This document shows positions 5,729 to 12,175 of a DNA stretch of 14,313 nt, piece by piece. Position 1 is the first letter of the stretch; every line of letters starts with the position of its first letter. The stretch is from Bacteroidales bacterium UBA3834 (GTDB lineage: Bacteria; Bacteroidota; Bacteroidia; Bacteroidales; P3), in contig DGIA01000023.1 of assembly GCA_002392965.1 (NCBI GenBank), positions 24,834-39,146 of the forward strand, read 5' to 3'. A model generated the notes under the pieces. The model was not told the origin of the DNA, ran no database searches, and worked only from the letters and a program-made list of their open reading frames with translations. The position numbers were made by a program, and so were the translations under genes.

Positions 5729-7546
5729 ATGAAACGTAAATTCTTGTTTGTCGTATTATTGGCTATATTCATTTGTGTGTCTGCGCAGGTGAATAATTAT
5801 CCTGCCGTCACACCGTCTGGACACATATTATACTATAACATAGTTGATGGTGAAGCAGAAGTCACTTTCAAAAGTTACAATTACCCCAATTACGGCAGTT
5901 TGATAGATGGCACATTGATAATACCGGATAGTATTTTGTATGAAAGCGTCAAATACCCGGTAACCGCAATCGGCTACCAGGCATTTGCGTATGCAGAGAT
6001 GCAACATGTCGTCATCCCCAACACGGTGCGTTCTATCGGCATGTGGGCGTTCGGCCCATGCCAATATCTTACGGAGGTGGTTATTCCAAATTCTGTGACT
6101 GAAATAGGACAAGGGGCTTTTGGCGGCTGCCATAATATAGCGTCCGTAACGTTGCCGGACTCAATTACGTCTATTGCAAGTCAGACGTTTGATGCTGACA
6201 CGTCGCTTGTGTCAATAGTCATTCCCGACGCAGTGACCACAATAGGAGCCGGCGCCCTTTCGCAATGTTACAGCCTTAGGTCGGTCACATTCGGCCGTTC
6301 GGTGAATAGTATAGGCAGCGGAGCATTATCCCACGGGAAACATTTAGATTCTCTCATATTTATATCCGATGTTGCCCCCTGGATAGGCGACATATTCTAT
6401 ACCGATACACTTCACCTTGTCATAGATATTCCTTGTGGCTCTTATCACTCGTATTATCCTAAGTTCGGTTCAAACCACACATATATTGTACCATCGGTCA
6501 ACCTCTCTATGAGTGTTTCTTCTTCGGCACCAGATTGGGGCACCGCTAATGTCGTACTAGATGCCGATCAGCAGGATGTGAGATGCGACTCAAGTGCTGT
6601 GATACAAGCTACAGCCAACTACGGCTATCACTTCACTGGATGGAGCAATGGCAGCATGGCGAACCCTGACTCATTGATGATTGACAGGGATAGTGTATTG
6701 ACTGCCAGTTTTGCGAAGAACAGCTACACGGTGGAAGTGAATAGCTCCGACCCGACTATCGGCTCTGTCACTGGAGGCGGTGTGTTCGATTATCTTGACA
6801 CTATTGTGCTGACAGCAACCGCTATAAGCCCGTACCATTTTGTGCGTTGGAACGATGGAAACACACAAAACCCACGGCAATATGTTGTAACAAGCAATGC
6901 TTTGCAAACTGCAATATTTGGCATTGATACATTTAGTGTGAACCTTAATGTCGATAACCTCACGCATGGAACCTGCACGGGTTTCGGCAACTACCCCTAC
7001 GGTTCTGCAGCCTCAGTGGTGGCTGTGCCATACAGCGGATACCAGTTCTCTCATTGGAGCGACGGTTCGACGTTCAACCCATACACCTTTGCTGTGGTTG
7101 ACAACGTCCAACTGACGGCATTCTTCTATGCAAATGGTACTCCCTACCAAGACACCTTAATAGTGCATGACACAGTGTATGTGGATGTTCCGGTTCATGA
7201 CACTACATACATAACATTGGCTGACACGTTGTATTTAACGGAGACAGACACGCTTTGGCTCCACGATACAATTTATTTGCCGCAATACATCCACGACACC
7301 GTTTATATCACCCAGGATGGCATTGACGGTGCTGAGGCGATAAACGCCAAGGTCTATTCAAGCCAAGGGCAGATAGTGGTGGAAGGAGCCGACGGCCACA
7401 CAGTGACACTCTACGACGTCAATGGCCGCATCCTAGCCACCAAGCAGGACGACTACACGCCCCAACGCTTCGACGCCCTCACCAGCGGCGTCTTTCTGGT
7501 CAAGATCGGTACCCTCCCGGCACGCAGGGTGGTGGTCGTCAGGTAA
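5729..7546 (+). CDS. Secreted BspA-type LRR protein with InlB-like repeats and T9SS tail
   Basis: Likely cell-surface or secreted adhesin-like protein of 605 residues. A signal peptide (hydrophobic 4-17, SA|Q near 19-20) is followed by five to six LRR_5/BspA repeats of about 23 residues between 75 and 215, with recurring xxIPxxVxxIGxxAF patterns. Three InlB-B-like repeats follow at about 258-330, 331-398 and 402-466, each with a GYHFTGWSNGS-type core (GYQFSHWSDGS at 437-447). A threonine- and aspartate-rich stretch at 475-530 repeats HDTVY, HDTTY, ADTLY, HDTIY and HDTVY. The end (about 540-605) fits a type A T9SS sorting domain: VTLYDVNGRILATK, then LTSGVFLVKI and a basic C-terminus. It is monocistronic between its own promoter and terminator. 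The coding body is A+T-rich: 22 of 60 bases are G/C at 5881-5940, against 37 of 60 at 7381-7440. This suggests a transferred or composite gene. The binding partner is unknown. Confidence 0.85.
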   Translation: MKRKFLFVVLLAIFICVSAQVNNYPAVTPSGHILYYNIVDGEAEVTFKSYNYPNYGSLIDGTLIIPDSILYESVKYPVTAIGYQAFAYAEMQHVVIPNTVRSIGMWAFGPCQYLTEVVIPNSVTEIGQGAFGGCHNIASVTLPDSITSIASQTFDADTSLVSIVIPDAVTTIGAGALSQCYSLRSVTFGRSVNSIGSGALSHGKHLDSLIFISDVAPWIGDIFYTDTLHLVIDIPCGSYHSYYPKFGSNHTYIVPSVNLSMSVSSSAPDWGTANVVLDADQQDVRCDSSAVIQATANYGYHFTGWSNGSMANPDSLMIDRDSVLTASFAKNSYTVEVNSSDPTIGSVTGGGVFDYLDTIVLTATAISPYHFVRWNDGNTQNPRQYVVTSNALQTAIFGIDTFSVNLNVDNLTHGTCTGFGNYPYGSAASVVAVPYSGYQFSHWSDGSTFNPYTFAVVDNVQLTAFFYANGTPYQDTLIVHDTVYVDVPVHDTTYITLADTLYLTETDTLWLHDTIYLPQYIHDTVYITQDGIDGAEAINAKVYSSQGQIVVEGADGHTVTLYDVNGRILATKQDDYTPQRFDALTSGVFLVKIGTLPARRVVVVR

Positions 7547-7580
7547 ATCTTGACCCCTTGCAACCTCACCCCACAACAGA

Positions 7581-7615
7581 CAGGGCGGCCACAACATGGC
7601 CGCCCTGATTATTTT
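7581..7615 (+). terminator. Intrinsic terminator of the LRR protein gene
   Basis: A perfect 11-bp stem, CAGGGCGGCCA (7581-7591) with TGGCCGCCCTG (7597-7607), has loop CAACA and is followed by ATTATTTT. It starts 34 nt after the stop codon. Confidence 0.9.
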
Positions 7616-7620
7616 ATCAC

Positions 7621-7720
7621 CTTACCACATCTTACTCTATAACTTACACTCCATTTCACCCATCCACCCGTCAAATACCCGTTAAATCCCCGTCAAATAC
7701 CCGTTAAATACCCGTGTGGA
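7621..7720. repeat. Intergenic 11-bp tandem repeat array
   Basis: The clear core (7666-7709) is four consecutive 11-mers: ACCCGTCAAAT, ACCCGTTAAAT, CCCCGTCAAAT and ACCCGTTAAAT. A decayed fifth, ACCCGTGTGGA, follows at 7710-7720. Upstream, CTTAC recurs at 7621, 7631 and 7643, suggesting older diverged units. The array lies between two terminators in the 302-nt gap between the convergent LRR and FKBP genes. It contains no ORF, and eleven is not a multiple of three. I see nothing else in the gap apart from the terminators. Confidence 0.85.
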
Positions 7721-7761
7721 AACTGAATGCTTTACAATGACCGTAGTGTTAAAGTCTAGTA

Positions 7762-7791
7762 AAAAAGCCCTGTCGTATGACAGGGCTTTTT
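7762..7791. terminator. Bidirectional terminator between convergent genes
   Basis: A 13-bp perfect stem, AAAAAGCCCTGTC (7762-7774) with GACAGGGCTTTTT (7779-7791), has loop GTAT. It carries an A-tract on one side and a T-tract on the other, so it can act on both strands. It most likely ends the minus-strand fabG-lipoprotein-FKBP transcript, whose last stop is 58 nt away, and backs up the upstream + strand terminator. Confidence 0.9.
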
Positions 7792-7848
7792 ATATATACG
7801 TCGTTTTCCTCATGGAGAGACGGCGCATGTTCTTTGAAAGGTTTTTGT

Positions 7849-8457
7849 TTACAGCACTTGGATGAGTTCGACGGTGAAGATGAGTGCGGCGTAGGGCGGG
7901 ATGTCGGCACCGGCGCCGTGCTCGCCGTAGGCGAGGTTGTAAGGGATGTAGAACTTGAAGATGGACCCCTCTTTCATCAGCTGCACACCTTCCGTCCAGC
8001 CGGCGATGACCTGGCGCAGGCCGAATTCGGCAGGCATGCCGCGGCGGTAGCTGGAGTCGAAGACGGTACCGTCGATGAGGGTGCCCTCGTAGTGGCAGCG
8101 GACGGTGTCGCTGGCCTTGGGCTGACGGCCGGTGCCCTCTTTGACGACCTCGTACTGCAGGCCGCTGGAGGTGGTGGTCACCTCGGGGCGCCGCTTGTTG
8201 CGGTTGAGGAAAGCCTCGCCTTCGCCTTTAGCAGCCTTTCCGCGTTCGGCAGCCTCGGCCTGCTGGCGCTCCTCGAGCTCGTTGAAGTAGTGTTCAAGCA
8301 CCTCGTGAACCTCCTCGTGGCTCATTTTGGGCTGACGCCCCTGCAGCACGTCGGCGATGGCGGCGGCATAGTCGTCGATGTTCAGGCTTTCTTTCAAGCC
8401 CATTCCTATAAGTTGGTGGCCAATGTTATGGCCAAGTGCATAACTAAGTTTATCCAT
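7849..8457 (-). CDS. FKBP-type peptidyl-prolyl cis-trans isomerase (Mip/FkpA-like)
   Basis: Proline isomerase and probable chaperone of 202 residues. Residues 1-90 form a helical, charged region resembling the dimerisation domain of Mip/FkpA/FklB proteins (SYALGHNIGHQL at 5-16, repeated acidic and basic helices at 46-80). Residues 96-202 form the FKBP domain: GLQYEVVKEGTG, HYEGTLIDGTVFDSS (122-136), VIAGWTEGVQLMKEG (150-164) and IPYNLAYGEHGAG, then IPPYAALIFTVEL. Pocket residues such as Tyr123, Asp134, Val150-Ile151, Trp154 and Tyr177 are present. There is no signal peptide or lipobox, so a cytoplasmic location is more likely, closer to E. coli FklB than FkpA. It is the last gene of the minus-strand cluster, 2 nt after the lipoprotein stop, so coupling is likely. 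Confidence 0.93.
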   Translation of the reverse strand: MDKLSYALGHNIGHQLIGMGLKESLNIDDYAAAIADVLQGRQPKMSHEEVHEVLEHYFNELEERQQAEAAERGKAAKGEGEAFLNRNKRRPEVTTTSSGLQYEVVKEGTGRQPKASDTVRCHYEGTLIDGTVFDSSYRRGMPAEFGLRQVIAGWTEGVQLMKEGSIFKFYIPYNLAYGEHGAGADIPPYAALIFTVELIQVL

Positions 8458-8459
8458 GG

Positions 8460-9344
8460 TTATTCGTTGTTCATTCGTTTTCTAAGGTAGAGTATGGCGT
8501 CAATGTTGCGGGGCACCTGCAAGTCGAGGGTGCCGCTGACGATGCCGATCACATGTCCGCTGCGGACGGCTGTAAGGCGGTTGTAGGGCTTCATGCTGCA
8601 GAAGGCAGCCGAGTCCTCACGGCGCACGATGATGTAGTCGGGATCTTCCTTGACCAGTGCTTCAAGGCTGTAGCTCCAGCCCTCCACATCTTCGGCAATA
8701 TTGCGGCCGCCGGCCATGCGGATGATGTCGTTGATGAAAGTGTTGCCTCCGGCGGTGAAATTGCCCCCGGCGCCGAATCCGACAACATAATATACTGTGT
8801 GGCCAGGTGCCTGGGGGGCAGAGCCGCTCAGTAGCTCTGACACTTTGTTCCGCAACAGTTCATTCAGCGAGTCGGCCTCATGCATTTTCCCCACCAGTTT
8901 ACCGATGGCAGAGATGTTGTCATACAGGGCTTCGAAGCGAGGCTTCTCGATGACACAAACCATCGGGGTGCCCATGGCATCCATCTGGTCGGTCATCTTC
9001 TTGCCCACCATCGAGCCGCTGATGACCAGGTCGGGGTTGAGCGACAGTATTTTTTCGATGTTCAGATTGCTGATTCCGCCGATGCTGGGTATCTGGGAGG
9101 CTTCGGGCGGGAACTCGCAGAAGTCGGTGCGGCCCACGAGGATGTCTTGTGCCCCCAACGCATAGAGAATCTCGGTGACGGCAGGGGAGAGGCTGACAAC
9201 CCGTTGCGGCTGGGTCGGCACCACAACCGTACGTCCGTAGTCGTCGGTCACGGTGTCGGTGACGGCGGCCTGCTCATGGCGGCTGCCGCAGCCAGCCAGC
9301 AGCAGAACGACGCCGGTCAGTAAAACTCTTAACTTATAATTCAT
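8460..9344 (-). CDS. BtuF-like substrate-binding lipoprotein of an ABC importer
   Basis: Class III (helical-backbone) periplasmic binding protein of 294 residues. A lipoprotein signal with lipobox LLAGC puts the lipid-anchored Cys at residue 19. The PBP2 domain starts with DDYGRTVVVPTQPQRVVSLSPAVTEILYALG in two stretches (34-64). It continues with GRTDFCEFPPEA (71-82), IGGISNLNIEKILSLNPDLVI and, in the second lobe, NTFINDIIRMAGGRNIAED (201-219). GRTDFCEFPPEA with PxIGGxxNxxxEKIL is typical of BtuF-type cobalamin binders, but haem and ferric-siderophore binders are close. The ligand is therefore a guess, and no permease, ATPase or TonB receptor lies in the window. It is 14 nt downstream of fabG and 2 nt upstream of the FKBP gene. 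No cobalamin riboswitch is visible directly ahead of it. Confidence 0.88.
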   Translation of the reverse strand: MNYKLRVLLTGVVLLLAGCGSRHEQAAVTDTVTDDYGRTVVVPTQPQRVVSLSPAVTEILYALGAQDILVGRTDFCEFPPEASQIPSIGGISNLNIEKILSLNPDLVISGSMVGKKMTDQMDAMGTPMVCVIEKPRFEALYDNISAIGKLVGKMHEADSLNELLRNKVSELLSGSAPQAPGHTVYYVVGFGAGGNFTAGGNTFINDIIRMAGGRNIAEDVEGWSYSLEALVKEDPDYIIVRREDSAAFCSMKPYNRLTAVRSGHVIGIVSGTLDLQVPRNIDAILYLRKRMNNE

Positions 9345-9358
9345 AACTCATGGCTTTT

Positions 9359-10105
9359 TCAAGCGTCTTCCATGCCTCCGCAGATGGGCAGCACCACGCT
9401 GGTGATGTAGGGACACATGTCGCTGGCCAGGAACACGCAGGCTTGAGCCACCTCGTCGGGGGTGCCGGGACGTTTCATGGGAATGCGGCTGCACCAGGTG
9501 TCCATCAACTCCTTGGGGATGTCGGCCGTCATCTCGGTCTCCACGAAACCGGGTGCCACCACATTCACTCGGATGTTGCGGGCGGCAAACTCCTTGGCGC
9601 AACTCTTGCTGAAGCCTATGATACCGGCCTTGGAGGCCGCATAGTTGGCTTGGTTGTAGTTGCCTGCGATGCCTACCACCGAGCCGATATTGACGATGGA
9701 ACCGTAGCCTTGTTTCCACATGGCCGGCTGGATGGCTTTGGTCATGCAGAACACACTTTTGAGGTTCACGCCCACCACTTTGTCGAACTGCTCCTCGGTC
9801 ATGCGTTTCATGGCGCTGTCGGCCGTGATGCCGGCGTTGTTGATGAGGATATCTACATTGCCGAAGTCGGCCAGCACCGCCTTGACAAACTCCTGGGCGG
9901 AGGTGTAGTCGGCTACATCGGCGGCATACCCTTTGGCTTTTACCCCCATGGCTGCCAATTCCTGCTCCACAGATTCCATGGCGCTATTGCGCGTGCGGCC
10001 GCAGAAAGCCACGTTGCAGCCCTCCTTGGCGAACCGTACGGCAATGGCGTGTCCGATGCCGCGGGTGGCTCCGGTGATGATGGCTGTCTTGTTTTCTAAT
10101 ATCAT
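9359..10105 (-). CDS. fabG: 3-oxoacyl-[acyl-carrier-protein] reductase
   Basis: Short-chain dehydrogenase/reductase that reduces 3-oxoacyl-ACP with NADPH in type II fatty acid synthesis; cytoplasmic. The 248 residues match the usual FabG length. The cofactor loop TGATRGIG is at 11-18 and NNAG at 89-92. The Asn-Ser-Tyr-Lys tetrad is N114, S142, Y155 and K159, within YAASK. VAPGFVETEMT (183-193) and the C-terminal LPICGGM are also typical. The usual ITGQ before LP reads ITSV here, a small departure. FabG is the best call, though other SDR reductases share these motifs. It heads a compact cluster with the binding lipoprotein and FKBP. No TAnnTTTG box is evident in the 130 nt upstream, so its promoter is unresolved. 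Confidence 0.92.
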   Translation of the reverse strand: MILENKTAIITGATRGIGHAIAVRFAKEGCNVAFCGRTRNSAMESVEQELAAMGVKAKGYAADVADYTSAQEFVKAVLADFGNVDILINNAGITADSAMKRMTEEQFDKVVGVNLKSVFCMTKAIQPAMWKQGYGSIVNIGSVVGIAGNYNQANYAASKAGIIGFSKSCAKEFAARNIRVNVVAPGFVETEMTADIPKELMDTWCSRIPMKRPGTPDEVAQACVFLASDMCPYITSVVLPICGGMEDA

Positions 10106-10136
10106 TTGTTGGGTTTTAGTAGGAGTGTGGTTAAAA

Positions 10137-10210
10137 AGTTAAGTAGTTAAAACGATAGCGCTTGTTGTGGCTGGTGCAGCGACAAGTACTATTGCCTTAA
10201 CTACTTAACT
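10137..10210 (-). repeat. 14-bp inverted repeat between gapA and fabG, possible terminator
   Basis: AGTTAAGTAGTTAA (10137-10150) and its exact reverse complement TTAACTACTTAACT (10197-10210) flank 46 nt. Read on the minus strand, downstream of the gapA stop, the second arm continues into a T-tract, so a long-loop terminator is plausible. An inner CTTGT/ACAAG pairing (10161-10185 region) could shorten the loop. Extra GTTAA/AAGTAGT copies flank the arms. I find no promoter box inside, which argues against a classic invertible promoter. Confidence 0.6.
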
Positions 10211-10235
10211 GCTGTCTTCTTGACTACTTGTGAGT

Positions 10236-11243
10236 TTAGAGCAGCTTGGCGAGTTTGGCAGCCAGGTCGCCCACGCGGGTGCTGTAGCCCTTCTCGTTGT
10301 CGTACCAGCTGACGATCTTCACGAAGTTGCCGTCCATGACCTGGGTCAGGAGGCTGTCGAAGATGCTGCTGTGGGTGTTGTCGATAATGTCGATGCTCAC
10401 GATGGGCTCATCGACATACTGCAGGACACCTTTCATCGGGCCTTCGGCGGCTTCCTTGATGGCAGCGTTGATTTCCTCCTTGGTCACATTGCAGTTCAGC
10501 TCGGCAGTCAGATCCACCACAGAACCGTCGGGAGTGGGGACGCGCATGGCGAAGCCGTCCAGCTTGCCTTTCAGCTCGGGGATCACCAGGCCCACGGCCT
10601 TGGCGGCGCCGCTGCTGGTGGGAATGATCGAGACGGCGGCGGCACGGGCACGACGGAGGTCGCTGTGCGGCTGGTCGAGGATCTTCTGGTCGTTGGTGTA
10701 GCTGTGGACGGTGTTCATCAAACCGCGCTTGATGCCGAACTTGTCGTTCAGCACCTTGGCCACGGGAGCCAGGCAGTTGGTGGTGCAGCTGGCGTTCGAG
10801 ACAAGCTGCATCTCCTTGGTCAGCACGCTGTCGTTCACGCCCATCACCACGGTGGCGTCCACGTCGTCGGCCTTGCCCGCGGGCACGGTCAGGATGACCT
10901 TCTTGGCTCCGGCGTTGATGTGCTTCATCATCTGCTCGCGTTTCTTGAACAGACCGGTCGATTCAACCACGATATCGATACCGAGGTCTTTCCAAGGCAG
11001 GTTCTGCGGGTCGCGCTCGGCATAGATTTTCACCTTTTTGCCGTTCACCACGAGGCAGTCGCCTTCTGCATGCACCTCGCCGTCGAAGTTCTCATGCACC
11101 GAGTCATATTTGAACAGGTAGGCCAGCGTGTCGGCGCTGGTCAGGTCGTTGATGGCCACGATGTCGAGCTCGGGGTGAGCAAGCATGGCACGAAAACTCA
11201 TACGGCCGATTCGGCCGAAACCGTTAATTGCTACTTTTGCCAT
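10236..11243 (-). CDS. gapA: Glyceraldehyde-3-phosphate dehydrogenase
   Basis: Cytoplasmic glycolytic enzyme that converts glyceraldehyde 3-phosphate, NAD+ and phosphate to 1,3-bisphosphoglycerate. The 335 residues are full length. The NAD-binding NGFGRIGR is at 7-14, and Asp33 in IND suggests NAD preference. The active-site block SNASCTTNCLAP has nucleophile Cys153, with His180 in TVHSYTNDQ. Substrate-loop SSGAAKAVG and C-terminal WYDNEKGYSTRV (313-324) are also present. It is transcribed from its own promoter (11295-11325) and faces away from mtgA. A 130-nt spacer with an inverted repeat separates it from fabG, so it is probably a separate transcript or partial read-through. Identification is secure. 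Confidence 0.97.
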   Translation of the reverse strand: MAKVAINGFGRIGRMSFRAMLAHPELDIVAINDLTSADTLAYLFKYDSVHENFDGEVHAEGDCLVVNGKKVKIYAERDPQNLPWKDLGIDIVVESTGLFKKREQMMKHINAGAKKVILTVPAGKADDVDATVVMGVNDSVLTKEMQLVSNASCTTNCLAPVAKVLNDKFGIKRGLMNTVHSYTNDQKILDQPHSDLRRARAAAVSIIPTSSGAAKAVGLVIPELKGKLDGFAMRVPTPDGSVVDLTAELNCNVTKEEINAAIKEAAEGPMKGVLQYVDEPIVSIDIIDNTHSSIFDSLLTQVMDGNFVKIVSWYDNEKGYSTRVGDLAAKLAKLL

Positions 11244-11294
11244 AATATCTGTCTTTTAATGTTTTGTGTAAAAATTATATGGTTTTTGGAACTA

Positions 11295-11325
11295 CAAAGA
11301 TAGTAATCTTTTTCCAAATGACAAA
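11295..11325 (-). promoter_or_regulatory. gapA promoter
   Basis: On the minus strand, TTTG (11322-11325), a 19-nt spacer and TATCTTTG (11295-11302) form a perfect Bacteroidota -33/-7 pair. Transcription should begin around 11288-11290, giving a leader of about 45 nt. It overlaps the oppositely directed mtgA promoter. Confidence 0.85.
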
Positions 11326-11340
11326 AATATTTTATCTTTG
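11310..11340 (+). promoter_or_regulatory. mtgA-xerD promoter
   Basis: The -7 box TATCTTTG is at 11333-11340, with a T-rich -33 element (TTTT, 11310-11313) 19 nt upstream. Predicted transcription starts only a few bases before ATG 11351, so the leader is nearly absent. This placement supports 11351 over upstream ATG 11264 as the mtgA start. Confidence 0.75.
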
Positions 11341-11350
11341 CATTGGAATC

Positions 11351-12175
11351 ATGGCCGGAAGAAAACATAATAAGTCGTTGAAACCCAAAACGAAGAAAAG
11401 GTTTCGCAAGTGGCAGTCGCTCTCCTTCCCCGGGCGTGTGTGGCGTGTGCTGTGGGTGACGATGCTCGTCTTGTTTGGAGTCACCCTGCTGCAAGTGACG
11501 CTGGGTCGCTTCCTCAATCCGCCGCTGACGCCGCTGATGGTACAGCGCTTCTTCCAGCAGGACAACAAGCACTTTGAGCGCCATTATGTTTCTCTCGACG
11601 ACATCTCGCCCAACCTGGTCACCGCGGTGGTTTATTCCGAGGACGGTCTTTTTATGTATCACCACGGTTTCGATGTGAAACAGATGAAACAGGCCTATCT
11701 GGGCAACCGCAAGGGCAAGCGGGTGCGCGGCGGAAGCACCATCAGCCAGCAGACGGCCAAGAACGCCTTTCTGCCCCACAGCCGCACCATGATCCGCAAA
11801 GCGGCGGAGGCTTACTACACCGTGCTCATCGAGGCCATCTGGGGCAAACGCCGCATCATGGAAGTCTATCTGAACATCATCGAGTTCGGCGACGGCATTT
11901 ATGGCGCCGAGGCCGCCTCGCGGCACTACTTCGGCCATTCGGCCGCCCGCCTCACGCGCGCCGAGGCCGCCCAGCTGGCGGCCACCCTTCCGTCGCCGCT
12001 CAAACGCAACCCCGCCCATGCCACGCCCTACTTCCGCAAACAAAGTTCGGTCATCGCACAGCGTTTCGCGTGGGGCGCCGTGGATTTGGACAAACCCCGC
12101 TCCCAACGGCGCGAGAGGGCAGGGGAGGATGAGTCGCTGGTGGAGTTTCTCTTTTGGATGCTGAAACAGAAATGA
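11351..12175 (+). CDS. mtgA: Monofunctional peptidoglycan glycosyltransferase
   Basis: GT51-family enzyme that polymerises lipid II into glycan strands, anchored in the inner membrane with its catalytic domain in the periplasm. The 274 residues show a basic cytoplasmic N-terminus (1-29), one membrane helix (about 31-54) and the GT51 domain: catalytic Glu97 in YSEDGLFMYHHG, RGGSTISQQTAKN (126-138), the second acidic site in MEVYLNIIEFG (Glu171), GAEAASRHYFG, and LAATLPSPLKRNP. No transpeptidase domain follows, so it is monofunctional. A longer reading from ATG 11264 exists, but it would translate through the promoter and adds a segment unlike the family, so 11351 is preferred. Its TGA overlaps the ATG of xerD (ATGA), indicating coupled translation. 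Confidence 0.93.
   Translation: MAGRKHNKSLKPKTKKRFRKWQSLSFPGRVWRVLWVTMLVLFGVTLLQVTLGRFLNPPLTPLMVQRFFQQDNKHFERHYVSLDDISPNLVTAVVYSEDGLFMYHHGFDVKQMKQAYLGNRKGKRVRGGSTISQQTAKNAFLPHSRTMIRKAAEAYYTVLIEAIWGKRRIMEVYLNIIEFGDGIYGAEAASRHYFGHSAARLTRAEAAQLAATLPSPLKRNPAHATPYFRKQSSVIAQRFAWGAVDLDKPRSQRRERAGEDESLVEFLFWMLKQK

Noticed and set aside
7777..8490. A 237-codon plus-strand frame across the FKBP gene
   Set aside because: It starts inside a terminator hairpin and runs antisense to a well-supported FKBP gene.
9345..9358. Cobalamin riboswitch ahead of the BtuF-like gene
   Set aside because: Only 14 nt separate it from fabG, too short for such an element, and nothing similar was seen upstream of fabG.
10151..10196. 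Invertible promoter between the 14-bp inverted repeats
   Set aside because: The 46-nt segment has no TAnnTTTG box in either orientation, and it is short compared with known Bacteroides invertible promoters.
10230..11303. A 357-codon plus-strand frame opposite gapA
   Set aside because: gapA is unmistakable with its active-site motif intact. The antisense frame is His/Val/Gly-rich and matches nothing I recognise.
11264..11350. N-terminal extension of mtgA from ATG 11264
   Set aside because: It spans both divergent promoters, and the -7 box at 11333-11340 would lie inside the coding sequence. ATG 11351 fits the family N-terminus.
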